Source: Colwellia hornerae (GTDB lineage Bacteria > Pseudomonadota > Gammaproteobacteria > Enterobacterales > Alteromonadaceae). From it: a stretch of DNA of 58,736 nt. The DNA lies in contig NZ_VOLR01000011.1 in the NCBI RefSeq assembly GCF_007954355.1, positions 96,620 to 155,355 on the forward strand, written 5' to 3'. The first letter of the stretch is position 1; every line of letters begins with the position of its first letter. A program made the position numbers and the translations under genes. Below the pieces are notes generated by a model. That model saw only the letters and a list, made by a program, of their open reading frames with translations. It did no database searches and was not told where the DNA came from. Below are positions 19,706-28,396 of this stretch, piece after piece.

Positions 19706-20833
19706 ATGAACGAAATAAAAAAAGAAGTTATGCATGTCGGAGAAATGGCCAGTGGCGCAGCACTTACCGTTCCTGTTTATCGTATAAAAGGACGTACTGA
19801 TGCACCGAGTGTTTATATTCAAGCGAATATGCATGGCGCTGAAGTGCAAGGTAATGCGGTTATTTTTCAATTATTAGAGTTATTGACAAATACTAAAATC
19901 AATGGCGATATTACTTTAGTACCTTATGCGAACCCTGTTGGTTGTAATCATAAAAATGGTGAATATACCCTTGGCAGATTTGATCCCATCACCGGGGTGA
20001 ATTGGAACCGGATGTATCACTTTGATGAAAGTATTATTAAACCATTTGTTCGTGAATGTATTGGCAAAACAAACCCAGTCATTGAAGCCAATTTTAAAAA
20101 GCTGATGATCGAAAGCATTGAAGAAAAACTTAACCACAATATTTACGGGCTAACAACCGGCCAACGCATTGCTTATCAATTACAACGTTTGGCACATCAA
20201 GCTGACTATGTCTTAGACTTACATACCGGCCCTATTTCAAGTAAACATTTATACTGCCCGGAATATGCACAAGAAAGCGCCCAGTACTTTGATATTCCAC
20301 ATACATTATTAATTCCTAATGACTTTGATGGTGCCTTAGATGAAGCAACATTCTGCCCATGGTGGTCATTACAAGACGCTTTTGCCGAATTAGGCATCGA
20401 GTTCTCGATTAGTTCAGCGTCTATTAACAAAGAAAGCTTTACCGTTGAATTAGGCTCGCAAGAACAGATTGATCTTGATGTCGCCTTAGAAGATGCTAAA
20501 AGTATTATGAATTATTTACAGCATAAAAATGTTATCACCACCACAGGTTACCTACCTAAAACGATGACACGTTATGGCTGTTATTTAAAAAACTACAAAG
20601 CATTTTATTCACCAATGGGAGGCATGGTCGACTATTTGGCTGAATTTGGTCAACCATTAGCTGCGGGTGAGCCACTGGCGAGAATTCTGCGCATGGACAA
20701 TTATGGTGACGGCGATCCGTTGCACTATATTTCACTCGATAAAAAAGTAATTCCTATTTTACATTTTGCCTCAGCGAGTGTGAATCAAGGTACAGAATTA
20801 TATAAAGTGTTTAGTGAGTATTTTGAATTTTAA
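19706..20833 (+). CDS. M14-family deacylase (succinylglutamate desuccinylase/aspartoacylase type)
   Basis: The 375-residue protein keeps the zinc ligands of the AstE/AspA branch of M14: His43 and Glu46 (NMHGAEVQG), His173 (LDLHTGP), plus catalytic Glu248 (FTVELGS). The family removes N-acyl groups such as succinyl or acetyl from amino acids. It is the last gene of the riboswitch operon, 41 bases behind the decarboxylase and closed by the terminator at 20860-20898. DapD adds a succinyl group in the lysine pathway, so the gene is a strong candidate to remove it, replacing the unrelated M20 enzyme DapE. No signal peptide is present, so it is cytoplasmic. Confidence 0.82.
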   Translation: MNEIKKEVMHVGEMASGAALTVPVYRIKGRTDAPSVYIQANMHGAEVQGNAVIFQLLELLTNTKINGDITLVPYANPVGCNHKNGEYTLGRFDPITGVNWNRMYHFDESIIKPFVRECIGKTNPVIEANFKKLMIESIEEKLNHNIYGLTTGQRIAYQLQRLAHQADYVLDLHTGPISSKHLYCPEYAQESAQYFDIPHTLLIPNDFDGALDEATFCPWWSLQDAFAELGIEFSISSASINKESFTVELGSQEQIDLDVALEDAKSIMNYLQHKNVITTTGYLPKTMTRYGCYLKNYKAFYSPMGGMVDYLAEFGQPLAAGEPLARILRMDNYGDGDPLHYISLDKKVIPILHFASASVNQGTELYKVFSEYFEF

Positions 20834-20859
20834 CGCTTGATTTTTTAGTTACTATTATT

Positions 20860-20898
20860 AAAAAGCCTTCTTAAAATATGATTAAGAAGGCTTTTTTA
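20860..20898. terminator. Terminator closing the lysine operon, shared with the S9 peptidase gene
   Basis: A perfect 15-base stem AAAAGCCTTCTTAA / TTAAGAAGGCTTTT (plus flanking A/T) with a seven-base loop and T runs on both strands lies between the converging genes. Confidence 0.9.
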
Positions 20899-20939
20899 TT
20901 TATAGGATGAACGTCATTTTTGAAGGGTAATTTTAAATA

Positions 20940-23267
20940 CTACAGCTTCAAGTGCGTATTAAAGTAATTAGTCATCATGGTTTTAATGTGTAACGTTGTG
21001 CCACTACCTTCATATAAGCCATGGCTACGATTCGGATAAGACATAAAGTCAAACTGACGGTTGTGCTTAACTAATTCATTAATCAGACGTTCAGAACCTT
21101 GGTAATGCACATTATCATCACCTGTGCCATGGATAAGTAATAACTTACCTTGTAGATTCTTCGCATGGGTAATAGGTGAGCCTTGTTTGTAACCTTCAGC
21201 AAAATCTTCCAACAAACCAGAATAACGTTCTTGGTAAATAGAATCATATAAGCGTTGATCAGGCACCGGTGCTAAAGAAATACCGACATGATATTGCTCA
21301 GGGTAACGGAACATCATATTTAAGGTCATCGAACCACCGCCAGAATGTCCCCAAATAGCAACATGGTCAGTATCAATATAGTCCCAACGATTGGCCATTG
21401 CTGTTAATGCGTCAGATTGGTCGCGTGAAGAAAGTACGCCTACTGCGCCATAAATTGATTTGCGCCACGCTCTGCCTTTTGGTGTACGTGTACCGCGATT
21501 ATCAATAGAGGCTATGATGTAACCTTGTTCAGTTAACATTTGATCCCACATAGTGGCACTGCCACGCCAGCTATCAGTAACCGTTTGTCCCCAAGACTCT
21601 CCATAAACATAAAAAATGATAGGATATTTTTTCTTAGGATCAAAATCTGCCGGGCGAATAATATAACCGTCTAAGACCACACCATCTTGTGCTTTTACTT
21701 GGAAAAACTCATGATCTATTTTTGGTAACTGGGCTAATTTATCGATTAATACCTTGTTGTCCATCATCATATGTTGGGTTTTATGACCGTCAATTTTTAC
21801 TAAACGCTTTTGTGTCGGTTGGCTAAACGTTGAGTGCGAATGAATCGCCCACTGTCCGTCTGCCGACATTTGGTAACTATTAGTACCAGCAAATTCTTTG
21901 GGAGTGACCCGTTGATTACTTAAACTTCCATCAAGTTTGCTGCGATATAAGTAACGCTGTGCAACATTGTCCGGTGAAGCTATGTAGTACAACCAACCGT
22001 TTTCTTCGTCGATGGTTTGAATGCTTATTACATCAAAGTTACCTTCGGTTAAGTTTAAGGCCGTTTTTCCGTCACGTGTTATGTTGAAAACATGGCGCCA
22101 ACCACTGCGTTCACTGGTCCATAAAAAGCTGTTACCTTGGTTTAACCAGCGAGCATCATCAAAGAAATCAAGAAAGGTCTCTTCTTGCTCTGTCATTACC
22201 GTTGTAACATCTCCGGTATTAGCGTTAGCCAAATAAAGAATATTAGTGTCTTGTTTACGGTTGACGTGCTGTACCAATATTTGTTGACTGTTACCTGACC
22301 AATTCATCCGTGGAATGTACATATTACGTGAATTATTAGGTAAGTTTGCCCATGTGGTTTTAGTGGTCGTTAAATTTACTACACCAACTTTTGGTAAGGC
22401 ATTGGTTTCGCCCACTTTAGGATAAGGGAATTTTGTGATGGTCGGGTAAAGCTCATCAGTATTGTTAATCATAATGAAGTCTTTACTGCCACTGGTGTCT
22501 AACTGCCAGTAGGCAATTTTTTCACCGTCCGGGCTCCAGCGGAAACCATCTTTAATGGTAAATTCTTCTTCGTAAACCCAGTCAAATAAGCCATTGATTT
22601 TGCCATTGCCGGCATCAAACGTCAGCTGAGACACTTTATGGTTGGATAAATTTTCTACATAAATATTGTCTGCGACCACGTAAGCGACTTTACTTGCATC
22701 AGGCGAAAATTTTGCAAACATTAACGAGCTTGCTGAAGGGTTTTTGCCGCCAAGCTGTATTAATTTATTGGTTTTTATATCTAATAACCAATAATCACCT
22801 CGACTGTTTGAACGCCATACTTTTTTACTATTAGTATAAATAAGCAGTTTTTTACGGTCGTCTGACCAAGTGTAATTATCTATATCTAATGGCTTTTCAG
22901 TACCTTTAGGTGTCAGTTGCTGTGCCGAAATTAATACCGAACGCTGCAAGGTTTCAGGGTTATAAACAACAATATCGCGACCTATACTGACTTCCTTACC
23001 TTCTTTATCTATTTCTGATTTTGCTGATTTTTCAACAATGGTGTAACCACTACCGTCGGCTAACCAACGTAGGCGAGAAATATAATCTGAGCTAAATTCA
23101 GCCTCTTTGTAGATGCGCTCAACGGTTAACGGCGCTGATTTTTTAAGGTTAATGTTAGTATTTGTGGTATTTTCTGTGCTGATGTTTTGACAAGCAGCTA
23201 ATGATACTGCAATTGCAGTGGTCAATGCGGTTGAGCATAGCCAACGAATTATTTTTATTTTAGGCAT
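20940..23267 (-). CDS. Dipeptidyl peptidase IV-like S9 peptidase, lipoprotein
   Basis: A 775-residue prolyl oligopeptidase-family enzyme. The N-terminus is a lipoprotein signal with lipobox LAAC (Cys26), so it is membrane anchored and extracytoplasmic. The N-terminal beta-propeller contains DWVYEEEF near residue 230, the Glu pair that grips the free N-terminus of substrates in DPP IV. The C-terminal hydrolase domain has the nucleophile in WGHSGGGS near residue 643, with the Asp in GTGDDNVHY and the His in NRSHGLYEG. It should release Xaa-Pro dipeptides in the periplasm. It converges with the lysine operon and is likely a single-gene unit. Confidence 0.93.
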   Translation of the reverse strand: MPKIKIIRWLCSTALTTAIAVSLAACQNISTENTTNTNINLKKSAPLTVERIYKEAEFSSDYISRLRWLADGSGYTIVEKSAKSEIDKEGKEVSIGRDIVVYNPETLQRSVLISAQQLTPKGTEKPLDIDNYTWSDDRKKLLIYTNSKKVWRSNSRGDYWLLDIKTNKLIQLGGKNPSASSLMFAKFSPDASKVAYVVADNIYVENLSNHKVSQLTFDAGNGKINGLFDWVYEEEFTIKDGFRWSPDGEKIAYWQLDTSGSKDFIMINNTDELYPTITKFPYPKVGETNALPKVGVVNLTTTKTTWANLPNNSRNMYIPRMNWSGNSQQILVQHVNRKQDTNILYLANANTGDVTTVMTEQEETFLDFFDDARWLNQGNSFLWTSERSGWRHVFNITRDGKTALNLTEGNFDVISIQTIDEENGWLYYIASPDNVAQRYLYRSKLDGSLSNQRVTPKEFAGTNSYQMSADGQWAIHSHSTFSQPTQKRLVKIDGHKTQHMMMDNKVLIDKLAQLPKIDHEFFQVKAQDGVVLDGYIIRPADFDPKKKYPIIFYVYGESWGQTVTDSWRGSATMWDQMLTEQGYIIASIDNRGTRTPKGRAWRKSIYGAVGVLSSRDQSDALTAMANRWDYIDTDHVAIWGHSGGGSMTLNMMFRYPEQYHVGISLAPVPDQRLYDSIYQERYSGLLEDFAEGYKQGSPITHAKNLQGKLLLIHGTGDDNVHYQGSERLINELVKHNRQFDFMSYPNRSHGLYEGSGTTLHIKTMMTNYFNTHLKL

Positions 23268-23434
23268 AATGTTTCCTTAATTTGCGTACAATCACTTTAA
23301 ATTGTATACAATTAATTGGCAATGCCGTTGGTCGACTATTTTGTCACTTTTACCGTATTTAAATGATCGTTTAGTGGTTGAAAAAAGTAAATTTGACCTC
23401 ACCTATTGCACATTAAAAAACAAAAGGTTGAACC

Positions 23435-24370
23435 ATGAATAACGCACTAGAAATTTCTGGCTTAAAAAAAGTTTATAAAGGTGGTTTTACTGCACTTAAA
23501 GGTATCGATCTTACGGTTAAACAAGGTGACTTTTTTGCTTTACTTGGTCCCAATGGCGCAGGTAAGTCGACAACCATAGGTATCATTACCTCTTTGGTTA
23601 ATAAAACCGCGGGTAGTGTTAAGGTTTTTGGTCATGATATTGATAAAGAACTTGAACAAGCTAAGAGCTATTTAGGTCTAGTCCCGCAAGAATTTAACTT
23701 TAATCAATTCGAAACCTTGTTAACTATTTTAGTTAATCAAGCCGGTTATTATGGTGTTGAACGTTCTTTGGCATTTAAACGCGCCGAAAAGTACCTGAAA
23801 AAACTCGATTTATGGGACAAGCGAAACGATGCAGGTCGCATGCTTTCAGGAGGAATGAAACGTCGCCTGATGATTGCAAGAGCGCTAATGCATGAACCGC
23901 AGGTACTTATTCTTGATGAACCTACTGCTGGCGTTGATATTGAACTTCGTCGCTCAATGTGGATCTTCTTACGTGAGTTAAACAAGCAGGGTATTACCAT
24001 CATTTTAACGACCCATTATTTGGAAGAAGCTGAAATGCTTTGTCGAAATATTGCCATTATTGACTCAGGTGTGATCGTTGAAGATACCGATATGAAATCT
24101 CTGCTGTCAAAATTAGATCAAGAAACTATTGTCTTTGATATCGACTCTATTACGACAGCGCCACAACTTGATGAATTTACTTGTCGTTTAATTGATGACC
24201 ATACCTTAGAAGTTGATGTGAAAAAATCGCAACTTATTAATGATATTTTTAGTCAACTGAATGGACAAAACATTAACGTTCGTAGTATGCGCAATAAAAG
24301 TAATCGTCTAGAAGAGTTATTTGTCAGTCTAGTGGGTAGTGGGCAAAAAGTTAAACAGGAGAGTAAATAG
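23435..24370 (+). CDS. yadG: ABC transporter ATP-binding protein, YadG type
   Basis: The 311-residue ATPase has Walker A in GPNGAGKST (residues 38-46), a Q loop, signature LSGGMKRRL near 140, Walker B LILDEPTAGVD and the switch His in TTHYLEEAEM. It pairs with the ABC-2 permease just downstream. In E. coli yadGH sits in the same position relative to panC-panB-folK-pcnB, which supports orthology. The transported substrate of YadGH is unknown. A standard AGG ribosome site (AAAAGG) precedes the ATG. Confidence 0.9.
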   Translation: MNNALEISGLKKVYKGGFTALKGIDLTVKQGDFFALLGPNGAGKSTTIGIITSLVNKTAGSVKVFGHDIDKELEQAKSYLGLVPQEFNFNQFETLLTILVNQAGYYGVERSLAFKRAEKYLKKLDLWDKRNDAGRMLSGGMKRRLMIARALMHEPQVLILDEPTAGVDIELRRSMWIFLRELNKQGITIILTTHYLEEAEMLCRNIAIIDSGVIVEDTDMKSLLSKLDQETIVFDIDSITTAPQLDEFTCRLIDDHTLEVDVKKSQLINDIFSQLNGQNINVRSMRNKSNRLEELFVSLVGSGQKVKQESK

Positions 24371-24371
24371 T

Positions 24372-25145
24372 ATGTCGTCAAAAAGTAATTTTATTGCTCT
24401 GAAAAGCATTTTATATAAAGAAATTAATCGTTTTATGCGGATATGGGTGCAAACATTGGTGCCGCCGGCTATTACCATTAGTTTATACTTCGTTATTTTT
24501 GGTGAGCTTATTGGTTCGCGTATTGGACAAATGGGTGGCTTTGATTATATGTCGTTCATTGTGCCCGGTTTAATCATGATGAGTGTTATTACTAATTCAT
24601 ACTCCAATGTCGCCTCGTCATTTTTTAGTGCTAAATGGCAGCGCAATGTTGAAGAAATGCTGGTTGCGCCCGTACCCAATTGGGTGATTGTTGCCGGTTA
24701 TGTTGGTGGCGGTATGGCACGTGGCATGTTGGTGGGTACGATAGTTACTTTAGTGTCTTTATTGTTTGTTGATATTCAAATTCATAATATTTGGGTGATT
24801 ATTGCCACGGTGAGTTTAACGTCAGCTACGTTTGCCTTGGGCGGTTTGATTAACGCTATTTTTGCTGGTAGTTTCGATGATATATCCATTATACCAACCT
24901 TTATTTTAACGCCATTAACCTATCTTGGTGGTGTCTTTTATTCGATCAGTTTACTGCCTGATTTTTGGCAAGGTGTTTCACATTTAAACCCTATCGTTTA
25001 TATGGTGAATGCTTTTAGATACGGATTTTTAGGTATTAGTGATGTGAGTCTAACATTGGCCTTTTCTGTATTAGCGGCATTTATTATTACCTTATATACG
25101 ATTGCAATGACACTTATCACCAAAGGAATAGGGCTGCGTAGCTAA
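24372..25145 (+). CDS. yadH: ABC-2 type permease, YadH type
   Basis: About 257 residues with six likely membrane segments and the ABC-2 family signature LGGVFYSISLLPDFWQ near the C-terminus, followed by SHLNPIVYMVNAFRYG. I place the start at 24372, behind AGGAG; the frame remains open further upstream to a GTG inside yadG, but that start lacks a ribosome site. It begins one base after the yadG stop and its own stop overlaps the next start by one base, so the three genes are translated as one operon. Confidence 0.9.
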   Translation: MSSKSNFIALKSILYKEINRFMRIWVQTLVPPAITISLYFVIFGELIGSRIGQMGGFDYMSFIVPGLIMMSVITNSYSNVASSFFSAKWQRNVEEMLVAPVPNWVIVAGYVGGGMARGMLVGTIVTLVSLLFVDIQIHNIWVIIATVSLTSATFALGGLINAIFAGSFDDISIIPTFILTPLTYLGGVFYSISLLPDFWQGVSHLNPIVYMVNAFRYGFLGISDVSLTLAFSVLAAFIITLYTIAMTLITKGIGLRS

Positions 25146-25867
25146 TGACTATCAATACCGATAAAGAGGATGTTAACGTGACCGGTGATTCAAGAGTTAT
25201 TATCACTAATCAACCCGGCATTCATGAAAACCTTGAAGAAATTGTTGAAAAACATTTACTGCACCGTTCGCAAAAGCCTTTTCAAGCACATACCGAGCAA
25301 GCGTTTGCCGAAATGGATGCTTTAGTAAAGGCCCATCAAGGCGATGTTATTTTAGACTCGTGCTGTGGTGTTGGGCAAAGTACACGTATTTTAGCTAAAC
25401 AAAATCCGCAGGCTTTAGTGATTGGTGTTGATAAGTCAGCGCATCGCATTAATCGTAATGTTGATGAACTTCTCCATGACGATGGCGCTAAAATTGAGAA
25501 TTTCCATTTAGTTAGAGCAAATTTGAATGATTTTTATCGCTTGGTTGACCAAGCAAATTGGCCGGTCACAAAACATTATATTTTGTATCCAAACCCTTGG
25601 CCTAAATCGAAACATATTCAAAGGCGCTGGCACGGTAGTGCGGTATTTCCACAAATTATTAATATTGGTGAACAAATTATTTTGCGCAGTAACTGGCGAT
25701 TATACTTAGAAGAGTTTCAATTTGCTGCCGATATAGCCGGTGTTTTAGGCGACATTAGTGCGATTACTAATGAGGAGCCATTAACGCCTTTTGAAGCAAA
25801 ATATAAAGCCAGTGGTCAACCTTGCTGGCAGTTATTGCTCAATCGTGAATATTTACCTTTTATATAG
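25145..25867 (+). CDS. SAM-dependent methyltransferase related to TrmB
   Basis: A 240-residue class I methyltransferase. The SAM motif is VILDSCCGVGQSTRIL and a second acidic motif is VIGVDKSAHRINRN. The motif YPNPWPKSKHIQRRWHG matches the FPDPWPKxRHxKRR block of tRNA (guanine-46-N7) methyltransferase, with Asp changed to Asn. It starts on TAATG, sharing one base with the permease stop. E. coli yadGH has no such partner. It could be a second tRNA methyltransferase paralog, or act on another substrate. The canonical trmB should be elsewhere in the genome. Confidence 0.75.
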   Translation: MTINTDKEDVNVTGDSRVIITNQPGIHENLEEIVEKHLLHRSQKPFQAHTEQAFAEMDALVKAHQGDVILDSCCGVGQSTRILAKQNPQALVIGVDKSAHRINRNVDELLHDDGAKIENFHLVRANLNDFYRLVDQANWPVTKHYILYPNPWPKSKHIQRRWHGSAVFPQIINIGEQIILRSNWRLYLEEFQFAADIAGVLGDISAITNEEPLTPFEAKYKASGQPCWQLLLNREYLPFI

Positions 25868-25901
25868 TTTTATTGAATATACTGCTTAGCAAAATTGACA
25901 A

Positions 25902-25926
25902 TAAGTTAGTGAAACTCGCTAACTTA
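25902..25926. terminator. Hairpin after the yadGH-methyltransferase operon
   Basis: TAAGTTAG (25902-25909) pairs with CTAACTTA (25919-25926). There is no T tract, so it is a possible terminator or transcript-end stem only. Confidence 0.35.
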
Positions 25927-26017
25927 CTTAATGTGCAGTCAAGGATGATTTGCGGTTATATTTAATTTTATAATATAAATCAATTACTTAAAATAGATGG
26001 CTTAGATCTTGATTACT

Positions 26018-26050
26018 TTTTGATTAATGAGTAATAATACTCAATCAAAA
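26018..26050. promoter_or_regulatory. Hairpin just upstream of a 31-codon reading frame
   Basis: TTTTGAT + TGAGT pairs with ACTCA + ATCAAAA (12 pairs, a three-base bulge, six-base loop). It ends 12 bases before a candidate small gene and has no T tract in the direction of that gene. It may control its translation or be a transcript boundary. Confidence 0.35.
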
Positions 26051-26062
26051 GGGATATTGAAG

Positions 26063-26158
26063 ATGAATAATTTAATTAAAAAGAATGTATTAATGATGGC
26101 GTTAAGCACTTTAGCACTGGTTGAATTAGCGCTAGTTTATGCGGCAACCGTTATTTAG
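26063..26158 (+). CDS. Possible small hydrophobic peptide, 31 codons
   Basis: An ATG-started frame of 31 codons begins MNNLIKKNVLMMALSTLALV and continues with a hydrophobic run to a TAG. The pattern of two lysines, a hydrophobic stretch and a short tail suits a single-pass small membrane protein or a toxin-like peptide. The ribosome site is weak (GGGATATTGAAG). It lies alone between the methyltransferase gene and panP, with the hairpin at 26018-26050 in front. No homolog is recalled. Confidence 0.35.
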   Translation: MNNLIKKNVLMMALSTLALVELALVYAATVI

Positions 26159-26275
26159 CGACTTAATTGCGGGACATTTCTCTGGCAGATAACAATAAAG
26201 TACAAGACATTTCAGTCATTTTTTATTAAAGTGCCGTTTTATGTTTACTTACCAACATGGTTACAACGGCAAGGT

Positions 26276-27904
26276 ATGACGACGAATAAGCGCACAGCAA
26301 AAGCGACTCAAGAGTCTTTACATAGTATTTTTACAATTCCGGAAGCACCTGATTCTACGTTGGGGCTGATCGAAAAAGAAATATCAGAAAATCTTGCGGG
26401 TTTTTTAGGTAATCATATTGCTGCAAAAGAACGTGCCTTAAGTGAAATTGAAAAAGATTTCGCTAGCTCGGCAATACCCGAAGAGCCTAGCTTCGTTTCT
26501 GACCATACTCGTCATATTTTAGATAAAGTTGTTGCACAGTCAGTGCATACATCAAGCCCGAGTTTTATCGGTCATATGACCTCAGCTTTACCTTACTTTA
26601 TTTTACCGCTTTCTAAATTGATGGTGGGTTTAAATCAGAATTTAGTCAAAATTGAGACATCAAAAGCATTTACCCCACTTGAACGTCAAGTGCTAGGTAT
26701 GATGCATCGTTTGGTTTATCAAGATAATGACCATTTTTATGAGCAATGGATGCACAGTGCTAACCATTCATTAGGTGCCTTTTGTTCAGGTGGCACTGTC
26801 GCCAATTTAACAGCCTTTTGGGTCGCGCGTAATAATTTGTTGAAAGCTGATGGTGATTTCAAAGGTATTGCACGAGAAGGCTTATTTAACGCATTAAAAC
26901 ATTATAAATACGATGGCTTAGTGATTTTAGTGTCTGACCGTGGCCATTATTCATTAAAGAAGTCTGCTGATATCTTAGGGATTGGTCAGGACAGTGTAAT
27001 TTCAATTCCTACCGATGGTCATAACCGCATTGATTGTCAGAAATTGCGTGAAAAATGCCTTGAGCTAAAACAAAGAAATATCCGCGTATTAAGTATTGTT
27101 GGCGTTGCTGGTACTACAGAAACAGGCAATATCGATCCATTAGATAAAATGGCTGATATCGCGGAAGAGTTTCAGACACACTTTCATGTTGATGCTGCAT
27201 GGGGTGGTGCGACATTATTATCGAATAAATACCGTCCGTTGCTAAAAGGTATTGAACGCGCAGACTCGGTAACTATCGATGCTCACAAGCAAATGTATGT
27301 GCCTATGGGGGCTGGCTTGGTAGTTTTTAAAAACCCCGCTTCTGTTGCTTCTATTGAACACCATGCTGAATATATTTTACGTAAAGGTTCAAAAGATTTA
27401 GGCTCACATACTCTGGAAGGTTCAAGACCGGGTATGGCAATGTTGGTGTATGCAAGCTTACATATTATTAGCCGACCTGGTTATGAAATGTTAATTAACC
27501 AAGGAATTGACCGAGCACGGTATTTTGCAAAACGCATTAATCAGCATGCTGACTTTGAGTTAATAACTGAACCAGAGTTATGTTTATTAACCTATCGCTA
27601 CAATCCAAAAGCGGTGCAAAATTTATTAGCAAGTAGTTCAGCAGAACAACAAGATAAGATTAATGATTTACTTGATGATCTAACTAAATTTATTCAAAAG
27701 CGCCAACGTGAAAATGGTAAATCATTTGTTTCACGTACCCGTATTGAAGTGCAGCGTTATCAAGGTCGAAAAACCGTGGTTTTTCGTGTTGTACTGGCGA
27801 ACCCGCTAACCTCCAATGAAATTCTTAATGATGTGCTAGTAGAGCAACTTGAATTAGCCCAAGAAAGTGAAACCTTTTTACCTGATTTATTGTCTTTAAC
27901 TTAG
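26276..27904 (+). CDS. panP: Pyridoxal-dependent aspartate 1-decarboxylase PanP
   Basis: A group II PLP decarboxylase that makes beta-alanine from aspartate for pantothenate. It matches the Vibrio PanP family closely: FTIPEAPDSTLG, SFIGHMTSALPYF, KIETSKAFTPLERQVLGM, FCSGGTVANLTAFWVARN. The PLP lysine is Lys338 in DAHKQMYVPMGAG. I start at ATG 26276 because the family N-terminus aligns there; the frame is open to GTG 26231 (15 more residues, no ribosome site). It stands where panD lies in E. coli, converging on panC, so it supplies beta-alanine to the PanC reaction next door. Confidence 0.92.
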   Translation: MTTNKRTAKATQESLHSIFTIPEAPDSTLGLIEKEISENLAGFLGNHIAAKERALSEIEKDFASSAIPEEPSFVSDHTRHILDKVVAQSVHTSSPSFIGHMTSALPYFILPLSKLMVGLNQNLVKIETSKAFTPLERQVLGMMHRLVYQDNDHFYEQWMHSANHSLGAFCSGGTVANLTAFWVARNNLLKADGDFKGIAREGLFNALKHYKYDGLVILVSDRGHYSLKKSADILGIGQDSVISIPTDGHNRIDCQKLREKCLELKQRNIRVLSIVGVAGTTETGNIDPLDKMADIAEEFQTHFHVDAAWGGATLLSNKYRPLLKGIERADSVTIDAHKQMYVPMGAGLVVFKNPASVASIEHHAEYILRKGSKDLGSHTLEGSRPGMAMLVYASLHIISRPGYEMLINQGIDRARYFAKRINQHADFELITEPELCLLTYRYNPKAVQNLLASSSAEQQDKINDLLDDLTKFIQKRQRENGKSFVSRTRIEVQRYQGRKTVVFRVVLANPLTSNEILNDVLVEQLELAQESETFLPDLLSLT

Positions 27905-28144
27905 CTTATATTTTGTAATTCTGCTTAAATGTTTTGTTTTACTTTCGTTTTGTAAGTTGTTTCTTTCGTTATATTCTTTTTATTCTTAAGTTTTAAATTT
28001 TAACTTATTGGTAAATAGAGCTATTTTTATTTTTAATGAGTTTTTGTTCTATAAAGTTTCATTTAGATCTATAAATGTTATTTTCTTTATGAAAGTTGTT
28101 ATGTAATAATTCATACACGATTACATTTTGTGGTGGTAATAATT
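27905..28144. other. AT-rich spacer after panP
   Basis: Very T-rich sequence without a supported gene or a clear hairpin. It separates panP from a 49-codon small gene and probably carries the promoter of the latter. Confidence 0.5.
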
Positions 28145-28294
28145 ATGGAATACGACATGAGAAAAACTCCAGTAGAAGTATCTGAACACAATCACGCTGA
28201 CATTTCATCGGTTCAACAAGCCTTAATTGAAGCGCAAAAAGAAATTCTAGAATTGCAATCGCAAATTCAGTGGTTAGAACGCTCATACGAATAA
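28145..28294 (+). CDS. Small coiled-coil protein, 49 residues
   Basis: A short frame starting MEYDMRKTPVEVSEHNH, with GGTGG before the ATG. The C-terminal half (SVQQALIEAQKEILELQSQ) has heptad spacing and predicts a coiled coil. No known domain is recognised. The gene is followed within 35 bases by the strong hairpin at 28326-28364, which gives it a complete transcription-unit look. It lies between the convergent panP and panC genes. Confidence 0.6.
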   Translation: MEYDMRKTPVEVSEHNHADISSVQQALIEAQKEILELQSQIQWLERSYE

Positions 28295-28325
28295 CGCTTC
28301 GTCGTGTTTTATCACAGTAAATACT

Positions 28326-28364
28326 AAAAAGCCGAACGTTATGAAAATAACATTCGGCTTTTTT
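28326..28364. terminator. Bidirectional terminator between the small gene and panC
   Basis: AAAAAGCCGAACGTTAT / ATAACATTCGGCTTTTT, with a single G-T/A-C mismatch position and a short loop, has A/T runs on both sides and can end transcription from either strand. Confidence 0.9.
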
Positions 28365-28396
28365 GATCTTTATTTATTAATACGAGCAGTAAATAA

